Source: Owenia fusiformis (lineage: Eukaryota; Annelida; Polychaeta; Sabellida; Oweniidae). Taken from it: DNA of 64,000 nt. Below the pieces are notes generated by a model. That model was not told the origin of the DNA, made no database searches, and saw only the letters and a list, made by a program, of their open reading frames with translations. Where the stretch lies: positions 28,533,248 to 28,597,247 of the forward strand of contig CAIIXF020000003.1 in the NCBI GenBank assembly GCA_903813345.2, read 5' to 3'. Both the position numbers and the translations under genes were made by a program. Shown here piece by piece: positions 13,001 to 28,600 of the stretch (position 1 is its first letter; the number at the start of each line of letters is the position of its first letter).

Positions 13001-16000
13001 ATTTTACCTCCATGAGCCTTGCCTTGACATTTACGTTTGCAATGACAATAAAGTATTACCAGCCTTGACTTTGAAGGCCATTAACCTGTTTAAACTATAA
13101 ATAAAATGTCAGTGTCTATGAGTTAAAAGTTGAAAATTAAGATAAATTGAAAAGTATTAAACCAATAAAAATGATGTACTGTAATCATTATCAAAATTAA
13201 TGCAGAAAACAATCCAACAAATCAGATGTGACTATTGATTTTATATTGATTCATATCATGTTAGTCTCCAACATACTTTATGGTTTAGATATGGTTCACT
13301 ATACAGTAAATGTCATGTGTTTGTACTTACTATAGTATAAGGTTACATAGATGTAAAGTGAAGTTTCTTTGGGATACAAGTACAGTTAAATTTGTTGAGT
13401 GGAACCCTTTATAAATCCTCCATTGTTTTTTTCCAATATTTGTAGAATAATAATATTTGTGAAGGAAATTTCTGAAGGGAATCTCTTTGAGGTTTCAAAT
13501 TCAGCAGCAAGAGGTTTAACTGTATCGGTTGATAAAACTTGTCATTCATTAACTTTTCAGCCTTTAGAAAATTTAAACTCAATAAAACATCTTTAGAAAA
13601 CAAAAATGAATATTCTCGATTTGTATCATGATTTTGTTTGTTACATCATCACGACATATTGTTGTCATCTCAAACTTTTTTTGTGAATGGTGTTTAGTGG
13701 TAAGTGTGTTACAAATAGACTAGATGCGAATAGAAATAATCTTGATTTACGTCATTAAATGTTCAAAGTTTAGTCAAAGTGATGTCGTATTTGAAATCTA
13801 CATGTTAAAGTACGTCTAGAAATATAGTTTAGAAAATTGTTTTTCAACTTTGAGAATTTAATTTTTTTGAAAACGTGACTTCTAGTTTGGGTTGATTCCC
13901 CACGCAATGTTACAAAATCACAAAAAGTGAAATATCTTTTCTTTTATTGGACAGATAACATTTTCTTTTACTTGGCATATTTTTATTTGTATAACTATTA
14001 GATACATAAGGGTTATTTGAAAGTTGAACCACTGAAACAGGTGTAATTTAAGTTAAAGGGAACTTTCTACTATACCCGCCATGCTATCTGACCCAAACGA
14101 GCCACCTGGTGGTGAAACTGGTAACTACTTACTCACATCTGCGTCATTATAAGACAGTGACATTTTGTCATGTTAATGCCTTGTTTTATCTTCATTATTT
14201 AAAGAGGGAGGTTGTTTCTCAATAATTAACCTGATATCTATAACAGTATCAATGTGACCGATATTATAATGTACTAATATACGACTAGACACTGCTAGAC
14301 AGTAGATGAACTCTGTATGAACCGAGCTTTAAAAAAACATTATTAACCTTTATTAGTAATATATACCTTGGTTAAATGTTTCAATGCTTTTTAATCATCT
14401 AATAAAAAAACAATAGACTATGCCTGTTGAATCATGCCTTGTATTGGTTATCATATCATTCTTACACTTTGATTAGATAATTTCAACATTTTTTTACGAT
14501 TTTGTTTCAAAACATTAATGCCTGCTAATATAACTAAGAAATCATAAATCAAGGTAACTTCAATTGTGAATTCCCTTGGTTACGTGTCCATAATGATAAA
14601 CAAATTTAACAACCAATCAGATAACAATTTTGCTTGGTATATTAAAATTTCAGATTTAATTAAGTTTTGGCGAAAGTAACTCACTCCGTCTGTATAATTG
14701 AAAAATTAGCACTGAAATTGGAGGATTCTTACTTTGTAAGTAGATAGATGAATATGTGGTATGGCTCAACATCCCAAAAAAAGTCCAGGGGGTCTTGATT
14801 ATGCTTTTTATGGTATAGTTACTCTTTAAAGTTACAAACTATTTGTACATATGAGGCTAGGGCAATGCCTTCTGATCATATAATAAGGCTAAGGTTATTG
14901 GACACGAAATAAACTGATGGACAACTTAGTTACATCCCATACAGACATGACACACCTCAAACAACAGTTTGAATTCTTGGGATGAGTATTTCTGCTGTCC
15001 ATCTCCCATGACTTTGAAACCAGATCCTTTTTCTTGAAACACGATGGAGCTTTCAGGCTTAAATAATGTGCAATATCCTCTAAGTTTCATGTATAACATG
15101 TATTCTGTGGTCACATTTTTAACAACGAGTGCCTTCAAGCACCCAAGTTACAATGGTTAAGCTAAACTGTTGCCATAGTAATCATAATTTGGGTACCAGA
15201 AGGCACTCATTGTTAAAAATGTGATCTTGTAGAATATATGACTTGTAATATGATTTGTTTTCCACATGTCATAACGTTTGTTAATAAACTTTATTTACAT
15301 ATCAGGCCCATAGCCAGGATTTGCCAAGGGGGTTGAGGGGTTCACTTTTTTAAAAGTTTCCATCAAACAAACATATTTTATTAAATTTTGGAGATTACAT
15401 GATAATAAAAGAATTTGCACCAAATCATATAACTGGTTTGAGTTATTAGAAATTTCATTTTTTCATGAAAAATGGCAGCAATTTTGAACAAGCAACCATC
15501 TTAAATTCCTTCTCGAGCAGAGTTCTATGTCTCTAAAAAATCAGCATATAAAATTTGAACCAAATTTGTCAACTGGTATTTGAGATATCAAACATTACCT
15601 TTCCTACTTGAGTATAGGCCCTTTCCTTTGCCCATAAGCGATTAGCCTATTGCATTTTGTCCAAAAATGGTATCTTAGTTATAAAAAATTACATGTTTTA
15701 TTTAAAAAAATGGTGGTCATTTTGAAATTAAATGACCATTTGAAAATGTCCTCTTGAGTAGAGCTCCTTTGTCATTAGGCATCATTATATAAAATTTGAA
15801 TGTAATCCATCAACTGGGATTTCAGTTATCAAAGATAAGGACACCTACTTTTGAAAAACTGAACACTCTAAAACCCTAGTAGTTTGTTAGGTAAGGTATT
15901 AAATTAACAAAACAGATTTCAAGTATCATTTACAGATGGAATTTTGAGAATATCCCCATCACGAGTACCTTTAGGTTTAAAAAATACAAAAATTAATAAA

Positions 16001-19000
16001 ACATGTATCATCTTACCTCACCCTAACATGAACTCCAAATTATCACTGGAAGGAATCTACAGTCATGATACATTGATTACCAATGACATTTAGAATATTT
16101 ATTGGTGGAGAAGTATCTTTGCGTATGACTAAGGAGTGTTAAAATAAGAAGTCATAATAGTACCTAAAATAGAAAGTAGGGTTTTCAAAATGGCCACCTA
16201 CTAGCCCAATTATCACAAGAGAGTGTTATATGCTACCGATGGTCACTTAACAAAATCACTCCACTGCTTTTCCATTAATAACAAAAATAAAAACATAATG
16301 TAACTAACGGCTCCAACCTCTGTGGTAGTGTGTGTTTGATGTTATGATTTGGGAAAGTTGGGGTTCGTTTGTTTATAAAAGGGGTGTGTCGGGCGTGTCG
16401 GGCGTGTCGGGGTCGGTTGACACTTTTACTTGAGCCGAGTCTACTGCCTATAAATAGTGACAAACACAGTATTTCAGTTTACTTATGAAAATAAATTAGC
16501 TCTATTTTGGCTGTTATTAGCCCACAAAATGTTACAAAAATAAATCGAGAATGTCTCTAGCTTTGTGTTGATTATATCTCTAATGTCCTTGAATCAAGTA
16601 TCTTGCATCCAATGTCTATATCTGCTTCAATGTCTATAATTTTATAAATCTTTTTCTGTGTCTGTTATCTGTATCTGGCCAGTTTTCTGTTGTAAAGGTC
16701 TCTTTCTCTGTATATGTATCTGTTCCTCACCACAGCAAGGCTCTTTACTCAGTGAACCTGAAATTACAATCCCTGGAAAGGAATGTCTGGAACAGAAACT
16801 CTGAAATAGAATGCCTACAAAGCAAACTCTAAAATAGAATGCCTACAAAGCAAACTCTGAAATGGAATGCCTACAAAGCAAACTCTGAAATGGAATGCCT
16901 ACAAAGTAATCTCTGAAATGGAATGCCTACAAAGCAAACTCTGAAATGGAATGCCTACAAAGTAATCTCTGAAATGGAATGCCTACAAAGCAAACTTTGA
17001 AATGGAATGCCTACAAAGCAAACCCTGAAATTGAATGGCCTACAAAGCAATCTCTGAAATGGAATGCCTACAAAGCAAACCCTGAAAAGTAGAAGGCAGA
17101 CCCTGAAAATATACAAAAGGCAAACCCTGAAAATATATAGAAGGCAAACCCTGGAAATATATAGAAAGTAAACTCTGAAATGGAATGCCTACAAAGCAAA
17201 CCCTGAAATGGAATGTCTGCAAAGTAATCTCTGAAATGGAATGCCTACAAAGCAAACCCTGAAATGGAAAGCCTACAAAGCAATCTCTGAAATGGAATGC
17301 CTACAAAGCAAACCCTGAAAAGTAGAAGGCAAACTCTGAAAATATACAAAAGGCAAACCCTGAAAATATATAGAAAGTAAACTCTGAAATGGAATGCCTA
17401 CAAAGCAAACCCTGAAATGGAATGCCTACAAAGCAAACCCTGAAACGGAATGCCTACAAAGTAATCTCTGAAATGGAATGCCTACAAAGCAAACCCTGAA
17501 AAGTAGAAGGCAAACCTGAAAATATATCGAAAGTAAACCCTGAAAATATATAAAAGGCAAACCCTGAAAATATATAGAAAGCAAACCCTAAAATGGAATG
17601 CCTGCAAAGTAATCTCTGAAATGGAATGCCTACAAAGCAAACCCTGAAAAGTAGAAGGCAAACCCTGAAAATATATAGAAGGCAAATGGAATGCCTATAA
17701 AGCAAACCCTGAAATGGAATGCCTACAAAGCAAACTCTGAAATGGAATGCCTACAAAGCAAACCCTGAAATGGAATGCCTACAAAGCACGCATGTTGCCT
17801 GTTGTCAACCAAAATCAGTCACCACCTCTGAAAATATACAAAAGTCCTGAAAATACACCAGGTTTTCGGCAATTGCACAGACTCTGGGTCACCTCTGAAA
17901 ATATGTCAAATCTCCACAAATACCCCCAAGATCCGGATCAGCACCTAAAAATACACATTCTGTGTGAATACTCCTAGTCCGGACAGCATCTGAAAATACA
18001 CAAAGTCTCTGTTCTGCAAATACACCTGGTCCGGACAGCTCCTGAAAATATACACAAAGTCTCTGCTCATACAATGAGTCTGGACAGCATCTGAAAATAT
18101 ACAAGGTCTCTACTTTGCAAATACACCTGGTCCAGACAGCTCCTGAAAATATACACAAAGTCTCTGCTCATACAATGAGTCTGGACATCATCTGAAAATA
18201 TACAAGGTCTCTTCTTTGCAAATACACCTGGTATGGACAGCTCCTGAAAATATACACAAAGTCTCTGCTCATACAATGAGTCTGGACAGCATCTGAAAAT
18301 ATACAAGGTCTCTACTTTGCAAATACACCTGGTACGGACAGCTCCTGAAAATATACACAAAGTCTCTGCTTATACAATGAGTCTGGACAGCATCTGAAAA
18401 TATACAAGGTCTCTACTTTGCAAATACACCTGGTCCGGACAGCTTCTGAAAATATACACAAAGTCTCTGCTCATACAATGAGTCTGGACATTATCTGAAA
18501 ATACACACAGTCTCTACTCTGCATACTCTTGATCCGGATCACATCTGAAAATATACAAAGTCCTGAAAGTATATGCAAACTGGATTGCATCTGCAGACCT
18601 CGGAATCTCTGAAAGAACAGCCTGATTCATCTGCAGGGTTTACCTGAGAGCAACAACAATCTGGAACACACCTGAAAATATACAAAGTCTGTGCAACTCA
18701 GCAAAATCTGGATCACCTCTGAAAATAAACCAACTCCAGTTCACATCTGAAAATACACAAAGTGCTGAAAACAAACAAAGTCCTGAAATAAAATCCCTAA
18801 AATAAATCAAAGTTCCGAACCAAAGTCTTGAAATAAGTTGAAGTTAAATTCCTCTAAACAATTGTTATCCAAAATATCTCTATAGAAGTAGTTCAATGTA
18901 AAATAATTCCAAAGTACCTGACTATTATATTTCCCTTGAGTTATCTTGCTTGATTTGTATGTACTTTATGTGCTTTTATTAATGTACCACTCAAAACCTC

Positions 19001-19599
19001 GATAAATGTACCTTGAGCCTGAAAAAGAGAACACTTGAAACGTATCCCTTCAACCTGAAATAAGAACTGCTTACCGCTCCCGCATTATATAGTCCCTGTA
19101 ACAAAATAGTTCTCCTTCCGCGGTAGGAAAATATCACTCCACCAATCATCCCAGTGTTTTGGCCTATAAACATATAGTTTTACAGTGGCGGGGATAAACT
19201 GGAACGATAAATGACTCTAGAATGTTTTGATGAAGATAGGAGCTTGCAAAATGTTGATAAACTGCAAAAAATGTGCCAAATTACTAACCGGAAGTTAAAT
19301 TCGAAACGTTTACTCGTCGAAATCTGACGAAGCAATTCCCTCTAATTTGGCTGCGGTTCCATGTAAGCAGTCACGAGCTAAATGTCATGGCACTTAGCCA
19401 TTTCTAACCATGCAGCAACATGTATACATAAATATCCCCTAGTATACCTAGACCTATGCATAGCCTGGCAAGTGGGGTAAGCCAGGGCTGTCAACTTGGG
19501 ACCACCTAATATGAGTGACTTCAAAATGTTGGACACCTAAGTCCAAATCTGAACACTTTTGTCCAAATTTTGAACGCCTTTGGCCAACTTTTAAACACA

Positions 19600-19641
<42 letters not shown>

Positions 19642-22600
19642 AGGTACGAAAAATTTCCAATGAACATGCGTGACACATACAGGATTCGCGTGACAAATCC
19701 GAACAAATTGCGTTCGGTTTTTTCCGGCGTTCGTATTTTTACCGTATCGTAAACATATTTCGAAAAAATTTCTACAGCAATATTTTTGCTTGACAATTAC
19801 CAGGTAAAATGCGTATTTTGCGTGACATTTTCTGTCACGCAAAAAAAACTGGCGTGACTTCAAATTCTTCAGCAAATGCGTGACAAATACGCAAATTGCG
19901 GGACAGTTGACAGGCCTGGGTAAGCGGGGTACATATCCTTACCTGTATACTCTACATTGCTACACTGTGAGGCAGCTCCTACACATACCATTGGAAGTGG
20001 GGTAAGCGGGGTGCATAAGTTTACATGTATACTCTACATTGCTACACATATACCTAGACCTATGCATAGCCTGGCAAGCGGGGTAAGCGGGGTACATATC
20101 CTTACATGTATACTCTACATTGCTACACTGTGAGGCAGCTCCTACACATACCATTGGAAGTGGGGTAAGCGGGGTGCATAAGTTTACATGTATACTCTAC
20201 ATTGCTACACATTGCTACACTGTGTCAAGCACCTATACATAGGCTGGAAAGCGGGGTAAACGGGGTACATATCCTTACCTGTATACTCTACATTGCTACA
20301 CTGTGAGGCAGCGCCTACACATACCATTGCAAGTGGGGTAAGCGGGGTAAGTGGGGTGCATACCTTTACATGTATACTCTACATTGCTACACATTGCTAC
20401 AATTGTGTCAAGCACCTATACATAGGCTGGAAAGCGGGGTAAACGGGGTACATACTACACTGTCACTCAGCCACTACACATACCATTGGAAGCGGGGTAA
20501 GCGGGGTACATACCTTTACATGTTGTGTAGCAATGTAGAGTGTACCCCATTTACCCCGCTGACCCCGGTATTTATGTATACATGTAGGAACTTGAAACAA
20601 TTAAGTAATATATATTGTATACATGTAAAGGTATGTACCCCACTTACCCCGCTTCCCAGGCTATGTATAGGTGCCTGACACAGTGTATCAATGTAGGGTA
20701 TATGTGTAAGGCTATGTACCCCGTCTACCCCGCTTCCCAAGCTATGTATAGGTACCTGACACAGTGTAGCAATGAAGAGTGTACCCCGTTTACCCCGTCG
20801 ACCACGATATTTATGTATACATGTAGGAGCTTGAAACAATTTAGTAATAATTATACATACTTTACATGTATAGGTATGTACCCCGCTTACCCCACTTACC
20901 CCGCTTCCCCCACTTACCCCGCTTCCCAAGCTATGTATAGGTGCCTGACACAGTGTATCAATGTAGAGTATACTAGTAAGGCTATGTACCCCATTTACCA
21001 CGCTTATCCCGCTTCCCAGGCAATGTATAGGTGCCTGATCTGACACAGTGTATCAATGTAGGGTATACGTGTAAGGCTATGTACCCCGTTTACCCCATTT
21101 CCCAAGCTATGTATAGGTGCCTGACACAGTGTATCAATGTAGAGTATACTAGTAAGGCTATGTACCCCATTTACCACGCTTACCCCGCTTCCCAGGCAAT
21201 GTATAGGTGCCTGACACAGTGTATCAATGTAGGGTGTACGTGTAAGGCTATGTACCCCGTTTACCACGCTAACCCCCCTTCCTGGGCTATGTATAGGTAC
21301 CTGACACAGTGTATCAATGTAGGGTATACATGTTAGGCTATGTACCCCGTTTACCCCGCTTCTCAGGATGTGTATAGGTGCCCGACACAGTGTATGAATG
21401 AAGGGTATACGTGTGAGGCTATGTACCCCGTTTACCCCGCTTCACAGGCTATGTATAGGTGCCTGACACAGTGTAGCGACTGAGCGCATACGTGTAAGGC
21501 TGTGTATCCTGGTTACCCCTCTTCCCACGATATGTGTAGGTGCCTGACACATGTTGGACATTGAGCTTAGAGACAACGGTGTGTCATAGTCTTCATGTAG
21601 TTGCACAAGAGGAAAATACTCATAAATTGATGTGGCTTGCATGTAAGATGTAAGAATAAAGTTTGAGTGTAAATGTATGTTGAAAAAATTACAAAATTTA
21701 TAGTGGATACAAGGAGAATTTCAATGGGTGTCCACAAAGGGAAAATACTCATAAATTGTTGGGCTTGCATGTAAGATGTAAGAATAATGTTTGAGTGTAC
21801 ATGTATGTAGAAAAAATACAAAACTTATAGTGGATACAAGGGGAATTTCCATGGGTGTCCACAAAGGGAAAATGCTCTAAGTGTCGTGACTGCTTACATA
21901 GAACCTCTACCTCTAATTTCTAACGAATGATAAAGATATGGACCTTGAAAGGTATCTAATTCAACACTCTACACCTCTAACTTAGTCTAGGATGGCTAAA
22001 AGTGAAGTAACTTAGCTTATGTGTTGAGAAATCGAAGGGTGAAAATATAAATTGAACTTGTTCCTTATATGGGCAAATCTAAGATGGCAGCCTCCATCAC
22101 GTCGCCAAAAATAACACCAGTTTACAAAAAATGAATAAAATTTCTGTTAAGTCTAACAATCTACTGTAATTATCGTCTTTAGGGACAATATGTGAACTCT
22201 GGCAGGTAAGTACCACTAAATTAATCACACATAGGGAACTGGCTCAACATCGAATGACTGACTTGAAATTTCGTTACAATGATATAACACACATAAAAAT
22301 GGCCATCATTTTCATAATGGCCATGCATGAGGCAAATTGTCATAAAACAGTCTGCCTTGCTTCAAGTGTTCACATACCAAATAGGAACAAAATGGGTCCA
22401 CTAGTTTTTGAGTTGCAGCAAATATCATAAATAGCATGCCATTGCCACCCTATTACATACAATCCAACCTATTCCATGACATATGCTAATACCCCTAATT
22501 TGGAAAAATGGGCAAGTCCAAAAAACAACAGGATAACCTGAATCCCTCTAGGTCAACTGACCTAACACCCCTTTATATGCTATAACTTCATAATTGTACT

Positions 22601-25600
22601 TGCCTATGTATGGAAAAGTGGAAAAAATTTTAGAGTCCAGTTTTTATTACTCTATCTGCTAGAAGTTTTCTTAGATAATTGGTAAATTTATGGCAGATAA
22701 ATGCAGGACTAGGGGTTACCAGTTTGTTACGGGAACCTAGTCAACGTGATAGTCTACAGAAGTCGGAAATCTACAATCTGAACTGGCACAGATGACCAAG
22801 TAGCCAATCTTTGGGATAGCAAGGTGCATATTAGAAGCATGCACAACGTGAGTAGCAGTTTACTGAGGGAGTTGGTGCCCACCATCCCATGGTAGATCTT
22901 CAAGACTATACCTCAGCAGGGCCTCCTCAGCAGCAGAAGGTACTTGGACAGAGTCACAAGTCATTCTTCAGTGCAGTGAGCTCATTTGTGGTTGTATTTT
23001 AGTGTACTTCTAACACTAGAAACAGGTCAGTTTTTAGGAAATCCTTCCATGGATTTTATTTTCAAGCAATATGTTTACCTAACAGTCAATTTTAGGTTAG
23101 CCTAGCTTGTCTTTGGGACAATAAGTTCAGACCCAGTTGAACTTTATTTGACCCCTACTGGCTTGTATTATCTTTTTTTGTAAAGGTTTTTCACTCATAC
23201 TTGTACCTTCCTATAAGGGACCTTTACTCTTCAACCCTATACTAGTATACTTTTACTAGCCATAGGGTTCTAATCCTTTGAGTTCATGACTATACTTTTG
23301 TGTAGTATATTTTGTAATGATGACCTTCTAGGTTCATAAGGTTATTCCCCTTATTCATGCACCTACAGTAGCTTTGTTGGAGTTCATTGCTTTGAATGAC
23401 TATTCCTTAGTTTTTCACTCAGTAATCATTACATTCAAGCTGTGCTTATCCACTGAACAGTGTTTTCTTTTTTGAAATGTTGTGTTCAGGGATTATGATT
23501 AGGTGGAGTTTTTCTAAGAACTCTACTGATTGATGAGTGTAAATTTTTATTACACCTTACTTGTATTGAAAGATCTTTTTGCTGATCTTTCTTGTTTCTT
23601 TTTCTTACTTTTTATTAGTCGGGAATTAGTCTTAACTTTGTTTCTAGTTTAGTAACTAGCTTGACTAGATAACATATTTTTCAGTTGGATTGAATCTGCA
23701 TTGTTCCTAGATGTAGTTAATTCTCATCTTTATTCACAATCACTTTACACCCTTTTGTAGGGTTCTTGGTTCCAGCACTTTATGGAATTGTGTGGTTTAG
23801 CAGTCAATTAATTTAAAATATTAGTTTTTTGACATTTTAAGAGATGTGAACGTTTCATTCACTTGCTACTCTTCACATCACTTGTTTTCTATGTTCTGTT
23901 TGTTTTCTGCTTACAGATACACTCAGCAAATTACTTTTGTATTTCTTATTCATCAACTAATTTTAGGTCTAATTTTACATTCGTGTAAAATTAGTTAGTT
24001 TACAGAAGCCTTACTTTAAGATACATTTAATGGCTCATTAATGCCTTCTGGTCACAACATATTCATTCTTTATTTATACCAGGGTATAGGATGTTTGTTC
24101 TACAATCATTTTGGATATCTTGGTTTTCAAATCTTGTTTCATTATTTTTAATTTTACAAGGATAATTTTTACTAAGTTTTTTGTTTTTGTTTGTTTGTAC
24201 TTTTGTGTCTCTTTATGGAGATCTACATTATTGTTTATCTACATATCTCAGATCCACTCTATGTCTTAGAATCTTTTGGTTAGTTTTACCCTAACCACAG
24301 TTTTTTATGGAGTGGCTCACCTTAAAATATGCTTCATACTTTTGAACAGCTACTTATCAATCACTCCTTTTCTGGTATTGATTGGTTTCATGCATATTTT
24401 CTAAGTAACTATATGGTTCTTTATAAGCGGTGTACCTTCACACATGTTTGAATCTTGTCTTAAATTGATCAGATCATGAGTCAATTGATTGAAATATAAT
24501 TTTATTTTATTCAATCAACAGTAGAAGAGAGGATTCTAGGCATCGGTTCAGGTTCTTTATACTATGAATCTTGTGTTTTTAAACATGCTTCTAAGTGATG
24601 GGCTCTCATTTTTATTATCTGGAGCCTGTTTTCTTTCTTTGTCTTTCTTATTCATAACCATATTACTATTCATTCGTGATTGGTTATTATTTTCAAACAA
24701 GGTGGTTTTCATCTAATATTGAAAACACATCCCTTCGATTGTGAAAGTTGCCTTTGTGGTTTTCGGGCCTGGATTGCCTTAAGGTTTCACTCCAGTTCCA
24801 GACTTCTTTTGGTCTTATATTTTTACTAGTTCATGTTCATAGTACTAATACTACTTTTTAACTAGTAAAAGCATGGTAGTTTTAACCACTTGGATAAACT
24901 GACCATGTTTCTTTTGATATAGTATTTTCCCCTGAGAAAATGTGAGTCACTTTTATTGTGGAATTCATCTTTGTGGTCTTTGGGCCTGGATTATCCTTCA
25001 GGTATCACTCCACTTCCAGACTCCTTTTGGTCTTATTTTATTACTAGTTCATGTTCATAGTACGTATACTACTACTTAACTAGAACAGGCTAGTAGAATT
25101 AACCAATTGGATAAACTAATCATGTTTTATGATATCGTTTTTTCCATTGAGAAACTACAAGTCACTTTATTTGTGGAATTAATCTCGGGCTTTTTGGGCC
25201 TGGTTTGCTTTAGGTTTCACTCCAGTCCAGACTTCATTTGGTTTTATATTATTACTAGTTCATAGTACTTATACTACTATTTAACTAGTAAAAGGCTGGA
25301 AGTTTTAACCATTGGATAAACTTATCATGTTTTATGATATAGTTTTTTCCCTTGAGCAACTGCAAGTTTGGCTTAAGACTACTGAAAAGTAATGTTCTTG
25401 GACCAAGTGTTGTATGGATCCAACATTGACTGGTAGACACATGCAGTAGTACTTCGATGACCATGCGGGCCTGATGTATATCCTGTTGATACTAGAGTTT
25501 CAACTCCAAGCCAAATTTGATCTACAAAGGTTATGCTCCAAGTCAAGAACTTTGTGGATCCAGCACTACCTTACTACATACTGTAGTGTTCCAATACACC

Positions 25601-28600
25601 TACATCCATGATGTATGCTCTTGGTAGCTTTAGACAGACCCGGGAGAAAAGCTGACTATTCTTGTCAACCAGTGCTGCCAACTACAAACCTGGATGAATT
25701 TAAAGGTTACGTTTTTGGACACAGATTTTGGTGGATCTAGCACTACTATACTCTCATACTATACTAGTAGTGATTCCTTTTGTAGCAGTATCTACGTTCA
25801 ATGCTGTTATACTCTTAAGACAGATAGATGTACTATCCATTGAAGATACCACTAGTCTGTCTTTTGCAAGCCTGCGAAGAAGTTTTTGGTTCCAGGCCAA
25901 GAATTTTGTTGATCCAGTGAGTTTCTGAATTCTTCTGCAGTATTCTCTCAATATGCAGCACTAGCTATGATGTTTGCTGTTTACAACCTGGACAGATGGA
26001 TGTTCTAACCACAATCCAATAGTTTATCAACTACAATGCCGAATACAACAATTGAAGGTTGCATTCCAAGCCAAGCTCTTTGTGGGAACAACACTTACCA
26101 GTGCTTTGATGGCAGTAGAATACTTTGTTATGCTATGGCCACTATAGACAATCATTACAGTGATATCCTCATCTTAAAGATGCCTAAGAAGTTTACCAAC
26201 AAATGCAAGCTTGTTTCCAACCACCTTTAGATTCATCTCCATACTAATCCTTTATAGATAAGTATGGACCTCTATGCTGTACTACTTTGTGCTTGATGTG
26301 CCACTGTGTCTACTAGGGTAGCTGTGTTACAGTTTTTATACAGATGGATAGACTGTCTAGGTGGGTCTACAGCTTCAAGAACTATATACAACTTTAAGTA
26401 CTCTGCAACTTGTTACCAACTCAGTATTGCACTGTAGTCTGGTGATTGGAAGTAATACTGGGTGGACTTGGTTTGTCTTTATCTTGTACACAGCCATTCC
26501 TTGTCTATCCAGTTCTTGTGTAAGTGGAACTGTTTTGCAGAAGGGTTCAACTCAACCAGCTTGTGACCTGGACCTTTGAAGAACTACAAGGTTGCCTCGT
26601 TTGGTTAAACGGCCCATCCTTGGCTAACCAGTTCTGTTCATAGGAGTTATTCGCAACCCTTAGATGGGTAAGGATACTCACTGTGAAAGGACATACAGTC
26701 TCCCAGATGTGTAGCTGAACTGTTTTGCAGAAGGGTTCAACTCAACTAGCTTGTGACCTGGACCCTTGAAGAACTGCAAGGTTGCCTCGTTTGGTTAAAC
26801 GGCCCATTCTTGGTTAACCAGTCTCTATTCATAGGAGTTTGTCATTACCCTTAGATGGCTAAGACTGCTCACTATGATAGGACAATAACAGTTATACAGA
26901 TGTGTCACAGCCTCTGCCCTACAATGGATGACGGTGGCTGTTCCACTAGGGATCACTATGGTTTGTGAGATCAGAGTACTTTTTGGTAATATGAATTTAC
27001 TTTTTATTATAAGTACTTGTGTATATATATTTATTATACTTTTGGCTTAATCGGGATCCCACCTCCTTTACTTTTTATTCAGCATATGTCATGGAATAGG
27101 TTGGATTGTATGTAATTGAGAAATTTTACAAGTAAATTTTCTATTAATTACAATACAAACCTATTCCATGACCATAGGCCCACCCGGCCTCCCCGCAGTA
27201 TTTTTAAGTTTTACTGCGTACAATTATGAAGTTATAGCATATAAAGGGGTGTTAGGTCAGTTGACCTAGAGGGATTCAGGTTATCCTGTTGTTTTTTGGA
27301 CTTGCCCATTTTTCCAAATTAGGGGTATTAGCATATGTCATGGAATAGGTTTGTATTGTAATTAATAGAAAATTTACTTGTAAAATTTCTCATTTTCAAT
27401 ATGACCAAAATGTTTAAAAAAGGATTTTGAAATAAATCCATATTATTCATCCCCACTCCCACTACACTTTTTCTAAGAATAACAGAAATGAACTGATAAA
27501 AGGCTTTCATCTCTTGCATAAGCACCCTATGCAGACAGAGCCTGTGGGAAATATTGGGTGGGGAGCAAATGAGCGGAGGGTGCGGAGCTAACGGTCATTT
27601 TTGACTTTAAATTTGGGATATTTCTGGAACTAAGCCGTTTTGGGACTTCAAACATACCAAGATATGTGTATTTGACACCAATTATCAATACAATTGTGAA
27701 AATAGTAGCGCAATTCATTCTATAGCGACGCAGTGTGCCTTAAACCTTTCCCAGACCTATATATTTTGAAATTATCCTTTTAATACTGAGTCCCCAGCAT
27801 TCATAAAAAAATGGTGTTCAAGGTACACTATCTATACAAATTATTTTTGCATCTTGGAAGCCAGGCAGTATCTGTGTGATTTTATAAAAATTCGGAAATG
27901 TTCTTCGGATATGAGCCCCCTCTAAATATTGGGTGCGGAGCAGCTCCATAAACGTAGGCTCTGTCTGCATAGGGTGCATAAGTGCCGGTGCTTCTATACA
28001 TAAGTACAATGTCAAGCTCATTTATAGCCTGTGTTAGTTTTAGAGTTGATAGAAGACTGATCTCTCACAATGAATATCACCAACATTTGAGTTGCATTTA
28101 CTGTACATATGTTTGTGTCTTCCAGGAGCTCAACTATTGTTTGCATCAGTGCAAGTGTCTCTATACATAAGAACAATGTCAAGCTCATTTATAGCCTGTG
28201 TTAGTTTTAGAGTTGATAGAAGACTGATCTCTCACAATGAATATCACATGCATTTGAGTTGCATATAGTCTACATATGTTTGTGCCTTCCAAGAGCTCAA
28301 CTATTGTATGCATCAGTGCAAGTGTCTCTATACAGAAGAACAATGTCAAGCTCATTTATAGCCTGTGTTAGTTTGCATTTGAGTTGCATATAGTCTACAT
28401 ATGTTTGTGTCTTCAAAGAGCTCAACTATTGTATGCATCAGTGCAAGTGTCTCTATACAGAAGAACAATGTCAAGCTCATTTATAGCCTGTGTTAGTTTT
28501 AGAGTTGATAGAAGACTGATCTCTCACAATGAATATCACCAGTATTTGAGTTGCATATACTGTACATATGTTTGTGTCTTCCAGGAGCTCAACTATTGTA

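Noticed and set aside
19454-19875. Polyproline / polyglycine frames
   Set aside because: Produced only by the G40 run in a MITE.
20370-21336. Cys/Tyr-rich repetitive frames on both strands
   Set aside because: Translations of the GGGGTAAGCGGGG satellite; both strands open equally.
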